DNA from: Hymenobacter nivis
GTDB lineage: Bacteria; Bacteroidota; Bacteroidia; Cytophagales; Hymenobacteraceae
Direction: 5' to 3'
NCBI RefSeq assembly: GCF_003149515.1
Contig: NZ_CP029145.1
Location: 3,596,001-3,660,000, forward strand
DNA: 64,000 bases
Of the stretch, positions 48,954 through 56,761 are shown piece by piece. The notes below the pieces were generated by a model. It made no database searches. It was not told the DNA's origin and saw only the letters and a list, made by a program, of their open reading frames with translations. The position numbers and the translations under genes were made by a program. The first letter of the stretch is position 1, and every line of letters starts with the position of its first letter.

Positions 48954-50084
48954 TCAGTTATTGTCTTTGTAATTCTTCTTTGCTTCTACTGATATAACCT
49001 CATCTTCTTTTAATTCATCAACTGAATTTATATATTCATAAATAATTTTGTCTTCATACTCAGGTTCTACTTTAATGTATATTTTACCCGAAGTATTGTA
49101 GTCTCTGGCTAATATTTTCCATTGAATAGGAATTATATATTCTTTAAACTTGGGTATTATATGAGCTTCGAAATATCTATTATCTTTTTGGATAAGGGGT
49201 TCATTATCTTTTGGCGTGTACGATATCTTTCCATCTTCCACATATGTCCTTTTATATTTTAGTGCCATAAGATTAATCATACCCATAGGACCTGTTCCAA
49301 GTTGGTCAAAAAATTCAATATATTCTCCAGTAATTTCTAAAGTCACTCTCCAATCCTCTATTACGACTGAGCCTTCATTAATCATAATAATTTCAAAAGA
49401 GCAAATAGCTTCATTAATTTTACCCTGTGTAATTAATGATATGTTAGCAGGGTTAAGATTATCATTCCAAGACCCAAGGCCTAATGTTCGTGGCCTAAAA
49501 AGTGCCATTTCATTACCATAATCGCTTAATCTATATTTTTTTATGGTTCTGACGCATTTAGGCTTGATGGTAAACTCTTCCTGAAAATTATTTAACAATA
49601 TTTTAAAATCAAATCTAGACTTATATTGCTGATTATTAACATAATAATTGTACGTGTCCCTGTTTTCATCGATTAAATCGGCAATATCTTCCCAACAATA
49701 AAGAAGTATTTCAAATCCTCCAGACCTTGTACTTTCAATATCTTTTTCTCTTACATATTCCTCTATGCTTGAGTCCTTGTTCATGGATGAAGCAAAAATG
49801 AGGACTTTTAACTTTGGCTTGAATGATTTGGCTTTAATTATTTCTTCATTTATTTCTCTTCTTGTTAATTTAGCATCTGTATATTCATCCTTGCCCTTGC
49901 ATTGAATACCCCAATAGTCAATTTCGCCATTAGGCACGCCGTAAATATCAACACCTGCCTGTAACTGCCCAGTTCGGCCATTTTTTTTGATTTTCATAGG
50001 TATCCCCCATATTTCGCCCCATAGTTTTTTGCAAAGGGATTCAAAATCTTGCCAATTCTCAGGCTTTTGAATAATTTTTTTCAT
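48954..50084 (-). CDS. AT-rich nuclease-like protein
   Basis: A 376-residue protein of unknown family, probably PD-(D/E)XK-like. The N-terminal 110 residues contain WQDFESLCKKLWGE, then LQAGVDIYGV, NGEIDYWGIQCKGKDEYTDA and KLKVLIFASSMNKDSS. An E, a GVD and an iQCK separated by strands are the catalytic layout of Mrr-type nucleases and of nuclease effectors in several defence genes. The C-terminal 200 residues look beta-rich and unrecognised. The coding sequence is strikingly AT-rich (roughly one third GC by eye) in a GC-rich chromosome, so it is probably acquired. It could be a single-gene phage defence. No methylase or partner is visible. Confidence 0.65.
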   Translation of the reverse strand: MKKIIQKPENWQDFESLCKKLWGEIWGIPMKIKKNGRTGQLQAGVDIYGVPNGEIDYWGIQCKGKDEYTDAKLTRREINEEIIKAKSFKPKLKVLIFASSMNKDSSIEEYVREKDIESTRSGGFEILLYCWEDIADLIDENRDTYNYYVNNQQYKSRFDFKILLNNFQEEFTIKPKCVRTIKKYRLSDYGNEMALFRPRTLGLGSWNDNLNPANISLITQGKINEAICSFEIIMINEGSVVIEDWRVTLEITGEYIEFFDQLGTGPMGMINLMALKYKRTYVEDGKISYTPKDNEPLIQKDNRYFEAHIIPKFKEYIIPIQWKILARDYNTSGKIYIKVEPEYEDKIIYEYINSVDELKEDEVISVEAKKNYKDNN

Positions 50085-50193
50085 GTATTCAAAAAATCAG
50101 TTTGAATTAATATGCTAATCCTGTCATCTTGTTGCGTAATACATCCTGGATATCTGGTACGCTAAACCCGCTCCCATTGTGTGAAAAGCGAAT

Positions 50194-50865
50194 TTACTCC
50201 ACCAAATCCAGCACGTCGCGCACGTCGCTAATGTGGTGCTGGGGCCCCAGGGCCATGCAGGTCACGGCGTCGCCGAAGCCGTAGGCGGCCCAGCAGGCGG
50301 GCACGCCGACGCTGCGGGCGAAGAGCAGGTCGGAGGGCGTGTCGCCGATCATCAGCATGTTGGCGGCGGGCGTGCCCAGGAAGTGCGGCTGCACGGCTTC
50401 GTAGAACATGTCGGGGGCCGGCTTCAGGGCCAAGGGCCGGTCGGGGAAGCTGCCCTCGCCCACGACGAGCGAGGCGTAGCGGCGCAAGTCGAGCCGGTCG
50501 AGCGACGTGCCCAGGGTGACGATGTTCTTGTTGCTGACGTAGGCCAGGCCGTAGCCGGCGGCTTGCAGCTCGGCCAGCACCGCGGGGGCCCCGGCGAAGG
50601 GCTGCACCAGCGGCTCGCCCTCGGCGGCGTAGATGGCGCGGTAGGCGGGCACCCAGGCCGCGACGTCGGCGGCGGGGCCGGCGGGGTGCAGCAGTTGCAG
50701 GATTTCGAGGGTGGGCAGGCCCAGGGTCATCACCTCGTCGAGGGCGGCCGGGGTGGGCACCGGCGCGCGGTGCCGGCGGAACACCTGCTGGAGGCTGTGG
50801 TAAATGGCCTGGCGGGTGTCGCACAGGGTGCCGTCGTAGTCGAAAAGTAGCGTGGAATAGGGCAT
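50194..50865 (-). CDS. HAD hydrolase (phosphoglycolate phosphatase-like)
   Basis: A 223-residue HAD phosphatase. Motif I is LLFDYDGTLCDT (Asp nucleophile residue 9), motif II is YVSNKN, motif III LALKPAPDMF and motif IV MLMIGDTPSDLLFA. A helical cap lies at residues about 20-85. The Gph-like branch dephosphorylates phosphoglycolate or similar small phosphoesters. Substrate not determinable. It is divergent from the SDR gene. Confidence 0.9.
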   Translation of the reverse strand: MPYSTLLFDYDGTLCDTRQAIYHSLQQVFRRHRAPVPTPAALDEVMTLGLPTLEILQLLHPAGPAADVAAWVPAYRAIYAAEGEPLVQPFAGAPAVLAELQAAGYGLAYVSNKNIVTLGTSLDRLDLRRYASLVVGEGSFPDRPLALKPAPDMFYEAVQPHFLGTPAANMLMIGDTPSDLLFARSVGVPACWAAYGFGDAVTCMALGPQHHISDVRDVLDLVE

Positions 50866-50981
50866 GCGGCAAAGAAAAGCACGCGCCGGCCCCGCGTGGG
50901 GCCCCGGCGCGCCAAAGGTGAGGCAATGAAACCCCCGGGGGCCCCCACGGTTATACGGGGCCCCATCAAACGAACAAAAAC

Positions 50982-51698
50982 ATGGAATCCCTCAAAGGAA
51001 AAATTGCCCTGGTGACCGGCGCTGGCAAAGGCATCGGCCGCGCCACGGCCGTGGCCCTGGCCCACGAAGGCGTGCACGTGGGCCTGCTGGCCCGCACCGA
51101 AAGCCAGCTGCAAGAAGTAGCGCAGGAGCTGCAGGCCCTGGGCGTGAAAACCGCCGTGGCCGCCGCCGACGTGGCCGACCGCGCCGCCGTGGAAGCCGCC
51201 GTGGCCCAGATTCAGCAGGCCCTGGGGCCCATCGACATCCTCATCAACAACGCCGGCATCGGCACCTTCGCCAAGTTCCTCGACATGGAGCCGGCCGACT
51301 GGGAGCACATCATCCAGGTGAACCTGCTGGGCGTGTACTACGTGACGCGCGCCGTGCTGCCGAGCATGCTGGAGCGGCAAACGGGCGACATCATCAACGT
51401 GGCCTCCACGTCGGGGCAGCGCGCCTCGGCGGGCAGCAGCGCCTACAGCGCCAGCAAATTCGCCCTCATGGGCCTCACCGAAGCGCTGATGCAGGAAGTG
51501 CGCAAGCAGAACATCCGCGTGTCGGCCCTCACGCCGAGCACCGTGGCCACGGACCTGGCCATCGGCAGCGGCCTCACCGACGGCAACCCCGACAAGGTGA
51601 TGCAGCCCGAAGACTTGGCCGAGTTCATGGTGGCCCAGCTCAAGCTCAACCGCCGCATCTTCATCAAGGAAGCCGGCATGTGGAGCACCAATCCGTAG
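50982..51698 (+). CDS. SDR-family oxidoreductase (FabG-like)
   Basis: A 238-residue short-chain dehydrogenase. The cofactor loop [11 protein letters not shown] is at residues about 12-22, [10 protein letters not shown] around 86, the Ser of [20 protein letters not shown] around 143 and the YSASK motif just after. It matches 3-ketoacyl-ACP reductase-like proteins; the physiological substrate is unknown because no fatty-acid gene is nearby. It is the last chromosomal gene before the integrated element. Confidence 0.9.
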   Translation: MESLKGKIALVTGAGKGIGRATAVALAHEGVHVGLLARTESQLQEVAQELQALGVKTAVAAADVADRAAVEAAVAQIQQALGPIDILINNAGIGTFAKFLDMEPADWEHIIQVNLLGVYYVTRAVLPSMLERQTGDIINVASTSGQRASAGSSAYSASKFALMGLTEALMQEVRKQNIRVSALTPSTVATDLAIGSGLTDGNPDKVMQPEDLAEFMVAQLKLNRRIFIKEAGMWSTNP

Positions 51699-51741
51699 GG
51701 AATGGGTATCATACTCGTTGCGAAGTGGTTGGTAACATGGA

Positions 51742-51829
51742 GTAGGGTGCGGGGCTTGCCCCCGCCCGTCGCTGCACGGTTGGCGCGTGCTTCGGGCAAC
51801 GACAGGCGGGAGCAAGCCCCGCACCCTAC
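51742..51829. repeat. Dispersed palindrome family, copy B
   Basis: GTAGGGTGCGGGGCTTGCCC pairs with the segment ending GAGCAAGCCCCGCACCCTAC. Arms and the GCGAAGTGGTT left flank are shared with 38146-38232. Confidence 0.75.
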
Positions 51830-51837
51830 TCTATGTT

Positions 51838-51897
51838 GCGTATAAATAAAAAGGCCGGGGCCCCCAATTAGGGGCCCCGGCCTTTTTATTTATACGC
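51838..51897. terminator. Perfect 27-bp bidirectional terminator
   Basis: 51838-51864 and 51871-51897 are exact complements with loop CAATTA. The AATAAAAAGGCC and GGCCTTTTTATT ends give a U-run on each strand. It serves as stop for the SDR gene from the left and the old tRNA-side transcription from the right. Confidence 0.85.
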
Positions 51898-51947
51898 ATT
51901 TCACATAGTACCCAATGGGCAAAAGAAAAGGCCGCTTTCCAGATGGA

Positions 51948-51976
51948 AAACGGCCTTTTAGGTAGCGGGGATAGGA
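51948..51976. mobile_element. Left attachment site (29-bp core)
   Basis: Twenty-nine bases identical to 60511-60539. The core runs from AAACGGCCTTTTAGG to CGGGGATAGGA and includes the last 14 bases of a tRNA-Met gene. Weaker similarity extends about 30 bases to the left (AAAAGAAAAGGCCG). This is the orphan tRNA 3' end left behind by insertion. Confidence 0.88.
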
Positions 51977-52052
51977 TTGCAACCCGCTTTTTTAGAACGA
52001 CCGTAGAATGATATAAAATAGCCCTGCAATAGCCTAGAACGGCTTTTGTACC

Positions 52053-52132
52053 TGTCCTACGGTCGGTATGAGTAAGGACAAATACGGTATAAATCGGCTT
52101 TTTTGTCCTACGTTGTGTCCTACAATAGGACA
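52053..52132. promoter_or_regulatory. TGTCCTA repeat cluster, left end
   Basis: TGTCCTAC occurs at 52053-52060, 52104-52111 and 52116-52123, with inverted forms at 52073-52080 (TAAGGACA) and 52126-52132 (TAGGACA). A pair of TGTCCTAT 12 bases apart is also at the right end (60461-60480). These are probable arm-type binding sites of the integrase or a directionality factor, or an operator of the integrase gene. Confidence 0.6.
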
Positions 52133-52173
52133 GATGCACTACTTTTGAAACGGCAACTACAACCCGTTTCAAC

Positions 52174-53445
52174 GTGGCAAAAATCTCCTACCTGCTGAAC
52201 GCGCCAGGCGCGGATAAGCCCACCCCCATCTTTACCTTCCTGAGCTTTGACGGGCGACGGGTGAAGGTGTACGCGAACCGTTCCATTCACCCCCGGCAAT
52301 GGGATGCGACCGAACGCCGTGCCCTTACCCGTGGCTACCCGCGCAACGGGGCGCTGAACGATTGGCTTGACCTGCTGGCCGACCGGCTCACTACCCGTTG
52401 CGACACCCACGCCGCTGCCGGCACCGCGCCCACGGCCGCCGAGTTACGGGCGCTGGCCGAAACCGAAGCCCCCGAACCGGAACCTGACCCCGTTGAAGCC
52501 GCTGGCCACGGCCCGGTATTCTGGCAACGATACGACGAATGGGTAAACTACACCCGTGCCGCCGGCAACGTTCGCACCGCGCAAGCCCACGCCACCGCCG
52601 GGCGACATCTACGGGAGTTTTCCGAAGCCAACGGCTACACGATTGACTTTGATACGCTCACGTCTACCGTGGGCGACCGCTGGGCGGCTTACCTGCTAAA
52701 TACGGTCGACCTGACCGACAACACAATCAATAAGCATTTGGGGCGGCTCAAATCCTTTATGAAGTGGGCAGCCAAACGGGGCTACACTGAAAACACGGCA
52801 CTTGACCGGGTAAGCTGGGCGCGAAGGGAGCCCGATGTAATGGCCTTATCCGTAGCCGAGCTGGGGGCCCTCGAAACTTTGCCGCTACCCGTGGGCTCCC
52901 GGTTAGAAAAAGCCCGCGCCTGGTTCCTGCTGGCCTGCTACACGGGCCTACGGTATTCCGACCTGGTGAGCATCAAGCCCCAGCACGTACGCCCCGCTAC
53001 GGCCACCCTTCCGGCACACCTACGGCTGACTGCCAAGAAAACCCGCGCCGTGGTGAACGTACCCCTGAGCGCCGCCGCCCTGGGCATTGTGAACCGCCTA
53101 CTGGCTGGGGAGCTGGCCAGCATCAAAAGCCAACCCATTACCAACCCCGTGCTGAACCGGTTCCTAAAGGAGCTGGGGCAACTGGCCGGCATTGATTCGC
53201 CCGTTGAAGTGATACGCTACCGGGGCGGGGTTGCCGACGTGGCCACGGCCCCGAAATACGAACGCCTGACCGTTCACACGGCCCGCCGTACGTTCGTTAC
53301 CCTGAACCTGGGGAAGGGTATGAGTGCCGAGTTTGTGATGAAGCTGACCGGGCACACGTCCTACAAATCCTTTCAGCGGTACGTGAACCTTACGCCCCAG
53401 CGGGTAGCGGAAGAATTCGCCCGGTTCCACGAAATGCCGGAATAG
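52174..53445 (+). CDS. Tyrosine recombinase integrase
   Basis: A 423-residue phage/ICE-type integrase. An N-terminal arm-binding domain (ISYLLNAPGADK, FTFLSFDGRRVKVYANRSIH) precedes a SAM-like core-binding domain at about 110-210 and the catalytic domain. Catalytic residues: Arg in CYTGLRYSDL (about 259), Lys in LTAKKTRA, His and Arg in HTARRTF (about 368 and 371), His in LTGHTS (about 394) and nucleophile Tyr in FQRYVNL (about 403). All are present, so it should be active. GTG at 52174 begins the arm domain. It lies next to the left att site, as is usual for its substrate. Confidence 0.95.
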   Translation: MAKISYLLNAPGADKPTPIFTFLSFDGRRVKVYANRSIHPRQWDATERRALTRGYPRNGALNDWLDLLADRLTTRCDTHAAAGTAPTAAELRALAETEAPEPEPDPVEAAGHGPVFWQRYDEWVNYTRAAGNVRTAQAHATAGRHLREFSEANGYTIDFDTLTSTVGDRWAAYLLNTVDLTDNTINKHLGRLKSFMKWAAKRGYTENTALDRVSWARREPDVMALSVAELGALETLPLPVGSRLEKARAWFLLACYTGLRYSDLVSIKPQHVRPATATLPAHLRLTAKKTRAVVNVPLSAAALGIVNRLLAGELASIKSQPITNPVLNRFLKELGQLAGIDSPVEVIRYRGGVADVATAPKYERLTVHTARRTFVTLNLGKGMSAEFVMKLTGHTSYKSFQRYVNLTPQRVAEEFARFHEMPE

Positions 53446-53527
53446 GCAGACAAAACCGGACACCCCAACGCGCCCGCGCAAAGCTGGCAAGGTTGTATTA
53501 TTACCCCAAACAAAGAGCTGGCAAGCT

Positions 53528-54856
53528 ATGAATACACCTGTTCAATCCGCCGGGGAGCCGGCCGGCCTTATTCGCAAGTATTACCCCAGCTTGGGGGAGC
53601 ATTTACCTTCGCCCACCTTGCCGGACTTAGCAGCGGAATGGTATTCCGACCTATCTCGACTAGGTATAGAAGACCTTGATTACTATGTTGCTGAACGGTA
53701 CGAACGGGCAAGTAATAAAGCAGAGTTTACGGACTGTGTAGCTATGTTGCTAGCTGAGGTTGAGCAACACGCTCACTTACCTGGTTACGGCTACCGGCGG
53801 CATTACCCCCCTGACTACCTGACCCCTGAGCGGGAAGCGGAAATAGTAGCTAGCGGGCGGGCTACGTTGCGGGCCGTGCGGGAATGGCATACGCGGGCCA
53901 TTCTTTCGCTAGTAGAACAGTTCTTAGACCGCGCCCGTAAAATTGAGCTGTGGCAAAATGACCGGCACCAATTGACTACCCGTGAGGGGGGGCTTGAGGA
54001 ATGGGGAGAGGAATACGCTGTGTTGCTAATGGCTTTGCGGCGGGCCGTTCCCACCGCCAAAAAGCAACTATTGCGAGCCGCCTACACTGAGTTAAAGCAA
54101 CTACTACCCACCTTAGCAGCAAGCCGCCCGTTAAAATGGCAACGGCTTCACGATGAGGGATACCCGTTCTTTTCAAGTTCTCTAACGGCTACGTACCCTT
54201 ATTCAGAATTCGTCCCATTGCGTCCCACGCAAACCACCACAAGCCAAATAACAGAATTCTTTTTTCAGTACCTACACCTACACCTGTTTCAAAAAGAGTG
54301 GCACGTATGGCAGGCGCTAATTCTGCTGGCTGGGGCGTTAGGTGAAGCGGCCCCGCCCACGCCGGCAACCTTTCAGGAAAAGCAAGCGGCGGCCGCTCCC
54401 CACCTCGACACGCCCGCGCCCGCCTCACTACGGCCTGAACTACCTGAAAAGCCTACGGCCGCGCTGACCGTTGCCGAATTGTGCTGTAATGGGTTCGCCC
54501 CGCCCAACCTGAACGACCTACTGAAAAGGCTAAAGGTAATTGATACTGACGGTAACTGTTTGACCAATAAATTATTGGGTAAGGCACAAGGTAAGCGGGG
54601 CGCATTTACGGCGGCATACCGGGTACTGCATCGGGCGGGGTTGTTGGCTCCCACGGCAACCGATAAAGTGTGGGCCGACGCTTTCAAAAAAGAATATGAT
54701 GCTAACCTGGGGGCCGATGTTATTGCCCACCAACTGACCCCACACGGCCAAGCTCCCACGTCGGCACCCGGCCCGTTTCAAAGTGCCGTTGCCGACGCTA
54801 TCGAATGGGTGAACGAACGGAAAGCCGCTGCTAAACCCCCCTTTATTGCCCCCTAA
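53528..54856 (+). CDS. Unknown element protein, 442 residues
   Basis: A 442-residue protein with no recognised domain. It is soluble, rich in Glu/Arg/Tyr helices in residues 20-240 (DLSRLGIEDLDYYVAERYER, AREAEIVASGRATLRAVRE-like), then a Pro/Ala-rich linker (residues about 275-315) and a small C-terminal domain (LNDLLKRLKVIDTDGNCLTN and KLLGKAQGKRGAFTAAYRVL). Codon use is less GC-biased than in neighbouring genes. A hairpin immediately follows its stop. It occupies the position where such elements keep regulatory or interference genes; a function cannot be assigned. Confidence 0.7.
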   Translation: MNTPVQSAGEPAGLIRKYYPSLGEHLPSPTLPDLAAEWYSDLSRLGIEDLDYYVAERYERASNKAEFTDCVAMLLAEVEQHAHLPGYGYRRHYPPDYLTPEREAEIVASGRATLRAVREWHTRAILSLVEQFLDRARKIELWQNDRHQLTTREGGLEEWGEEYAVLLMALRRAVPTAKKQLLRAAYTELKQLLPTLAASRPLKWQRLHDEGYPFFSSSLTATYPYSEFVPLRPTQTTTSQITEFFFQYLHLHLFQKEWHVWQALILLAGALGEAAPPTPATFQEKQAAAAPHLDTPAPASLRPELPEKPTAALTVAELCCNGFAPPNLNDLLKRLKVIDTDGNCLTNKLLGKAQGKRGAFTAAYRVLHRAGLLAPTATDKVWADAFKKEYDANLGADVIAHQLTPHGQAPTSAPGPFQSAVADAIEWVNERKAAAKPPFIAP

Positions 54857-54894
54857 TGCCCTTTATTGCCCCCCATCGGTAATAAAGGGCATTA
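54854..54894. terminator. Hairpin after the 442-residue gene
   Basis: TAATGCCCTTTATT and AATAAAGGGCATTA are exact 14-base complements, the left arm starting at the stop codon. CCCTTTATTGCCCC is also present as two direct copies around 54843-54875. Terminator, attenuator or operator of the HTH gene. Confidence 0.6.
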
Positions 54895-54949
54895 GAACTT
54901 GTCGCTTTGCATCACCCGACCGGTACACACACCCGGCGGGCCGTTGCAA

Positions 54950-55270
54950 ATGCAAGCTGTTATTCCCGTAGGCTTTACCTACGACCAAATGAAGGAGGAC
55001 ATTCGGGCTATTGTCCGCTACGAACTCACCAACGCCCCAGCGGCCCCCGCCGGCCCGCCCACGGCCCCGGCCGATGAACTACTAAGCATTCGGGAAGCGG
55101 CTACCCTGCTGGGCGTAACCGTGCAAACCGTCCACGAATGGAAGCGGCGCGGGCTGCTGAAGTATCATAAGCTAGGTAGCCGCAGTTACCTGAAAAGGGC
55201 CGACGTGTCAGCAGCGTTACAGGGCCACCAGCGCACGGTGAAAACGGGAAAGGGGGGCGGCCGTGCATAA
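54950..55270 (+). CDS. Small helix-turn-helix protein (excisionase-like)
   Basis: A 106-residue protein with a C-terminal HTH_17/excisionase-type winged helix: LLSIREAATLLGVTVQTVHE and WKRRGLLKYHKLGSRSYLKR. The N-terminal 40 residues (AVIPVGFTYDQMKEDIRAIV) are helical and probably mediate oligomerisation. In Bacteroidota mobile elements such proteins act as excisionases or regulators of excision. ATG 54950 is preferred to TTG 54899. It overlaps the next gene by eight bases, so it heads a tightly packed operon. Confidence 0.88.
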   Translation: MQAVIPVGFTYDQMKEDIRAIVRYELTNAPAAPAGPPTAPADELLSIREAATLLGVTVQTVHEWKRRGLLKYHKLGSRSYLKRADVSAALQGHQRTVKTGKGGGRA

Positions 55271-55661
55271 CACCGAACTGCTACTCGACCAGGGCACGGC
55301 CTTTTTCATCCTGAGACACTACCGGTACCGCGTCGCCCTGATTCGCAAGCGTGATTGGTCGGCCGCGCCGGAGGGGGCGTTCATCATCATTCAGGGCGAC
55401 TGCGAAGGCGTTGACCGTGGCCAGCGCATTTTCTGGCCCGGCTACGTGGTGAAGAACACCCTGCACACCCGCAATGGCTCCCTGGTTTTCCGGCCGTGCT
55501 ACCCGCGCCCGGGGGATGATGAAGCGTTCACGTTCGGCAAGGATGAAATAAAGCGCCTTTACTGGCCGCTGGCCGCGCCGGAGCCCGCCGCCGTGCCCGG
55601 CCCTGACCAACTCGACCCCGCCCCGGTCAGCAAACCGAAAGGGAGCCCGCGCCGTGGGTAA
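55263..55661 (+). CDS. Unknown element protein, 132 residues
   Basis: A 132-residue protein without recognised family, starting at GTG 55263 within the preceding gene. It contains TAFFILRHYRYRVALIRKRD, GAFIIIQGDCEGVDRGQRIF and EAFTFGKDEIKRLYWPLAAP, suggesting a small beta-rich domain, and a Pro-rich basic tail. Overlaps at both ends point to translational coupling. Confidence 0.65.
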   Translation: MHNTELLLDQGTAFFILRHYRYRVALIRKRDWSAAPEGAFIIIQGDCEGVDRGQRIFWPGYVVKNTLHTRNGSLVFRPCYPRPGDDEAFTFGKDEIKRLYWPLAAPEPAAVPGPDQLDPAPVSKPKGSPRRG

Positions 55662-55857
55662 GCTGATGTATAGAATCAGCATGTCAGGTCGGGCGCTGCT
55701 GGCGACCCGGCCGGGGCTGGCCGTATTTCTGGCGGGTTTGCCTCACCTGAACCTGAGCGACACCGGCCGCCGCAACGTGGCCCGGCGCTTCGCCCTGACC
55801 GATGCCGAGCTGGCCGATGCGCTGGCCGCCGCCGGGCAACACGGGCACCGGCTATGA
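55654..55857 (+). CDS. Small element protein, 67 residues
   Basis: A 67-residue protein beginning at GTG 55654, overlapping the previous gene by eight bases and the next by four (ATGA). It has SGRALLATRPGLAVFLAGLP and a helical VARRFALTDAELADALAAAG. No family. Its reality rests on the coupled overlaps and on good codon use. Confidence 0.55.
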   Translation: MGKLMYRISMSGRALLATRPGLAVFLAGLPHLNLSDTGRRNVARRFALTDAELADALAAAGQHGHRL

Positions 55858-56726
55858 ATGCGCCCCCGCTGGCCGCCGCCCTGCTGGCCGCCGGGCCCGA
55901 CGCGCTGCGCTGCCTATTTACGGAAGCCCTACCCACGCGGGCCGTGCTGCTGGCTAATCTGGCCGCTGGCTGGCCCGATGCCGACGCGGCTACCCACGGC
56001 CCGGCCCTCGATGCACTGCTGGCCGCCGGGCACCTGTTGCCGAGCGTTTCGACGCGGGGCCGCTACCGGCTGGCCAGCGAAGTATTTGACGGGTACGAAA
56101 GCAGGAAAGAAGCAGTAATAAAACCGCCCGCCCCAGCGCCCGCAATCGAAATAGAACCGGAACGGCTGGCCCCGCCGCTGTTCAGCTATTTCCGGGGGCC
56201 GATAAGCAACCCAACCCCCCACGCGGCTATCACACCGGCCCAACTGCACACGGTACTGATTTCGCCCCGGCACCGCGCCCAAACCGAAGCCCTACGCGCC
56301 GCCCCCGTGGGCAGCCCCCAGCGAGCCGAGCTAAAAAAGGGACTCGACTACGTAACGCCGGCCGGCACCTTCGCCCGCCGCGCCAACGATGCGCTGGCCG
56401 AACCGTCGGGCCTGTTGGTGCTGGATTTTGACCATGTGCGCGACTTGGCCGCCGCCCGCGCCGCCCTGCTGACCGATGCCGAGCTGGCCCCTGAACTGGT
56501 GCTCCTGTTCACCAGCCCCAGCGGCGACGGACTGAAAGCCCTGGTGAGAACCGACCCCGCCGCCGGCCACCTCGACAACTTCCGCGCTTACGCGGCCTAC
56601 CTGGGGCGCACGTACGGCCCGCTGGGGCTGACCCCCGACGAAGCCGGCAAGGACGTGGCCCGCGCCTGTTTCGTGCCTTATGCCCCCGATGCCTGGCTGG
56701 CCCCTGCTTACGCCCGCACGGCTTGA
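55854..56726 (+). CDS. BT4734/VirE-N-like primase-fold protein
   Basis: A 290-residue protein. Residues about 100-285 match the BT4734/BF3469 (N-terminal VirE-like) family: PVGSPQRAELKKGLDYVTPA, SGLLVLDFDHVRDLAAA with its acidic pair, FTSPSGDGLKALVRTD and DVARACFVPYAPDAW. The family adopts a primase-polymerase-like fold and is found upstream of DUF3987 helicase-like proteins in Bacteroidota mobile elements. The first 100 residues are extra. It would prime or assist replication of the excised element. Confidence 0.88.
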   Translation: MNAPPLAAALLAAGPDALRCLFTEALPTRAVLLANLAAGWPDADAATHGPALDALLAAGHLLPSVSTRGRYRLASEVFDGYESRKEAVIKPPAPAPAIEIEPERLAPPLFSYFRGPISNPTPHAAITPAQLHTVLISPRHRAQTEALRAAPVGSPQRAELKKGLDYVTPAGTFARRANDALAEPSGLLVLDFDHVRDLAAARAALLTDAELAPELVLLFTSPSGDGLKALVRTDPAAGHLDNFRAYAAYLGRTYGPLGLTPDEAGKDVARACFVPYAPDAWLAPAYARTA

Positions 56727-56761
56727 AACCCTACAAAACCCTACCTTTTAAGCTGGCAACA

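Larger units (their letters stand above)
51699..52173. other. Gene-free border with repeats and left attachment site
   Basis: It holds palindrome copy B, a strong terminator, the left att core and a group of TGTCCTA-type repeats upstream of the integrase. No gene of its own is supported. Confidence 0.7.

Noticed and set aside
50885..50975. GC palindromes between the HAD and SDR genes
   Set aside because: Short GGGGCCCC-based symmetry is frequent here and no clear stem with loop or U-run is formed.
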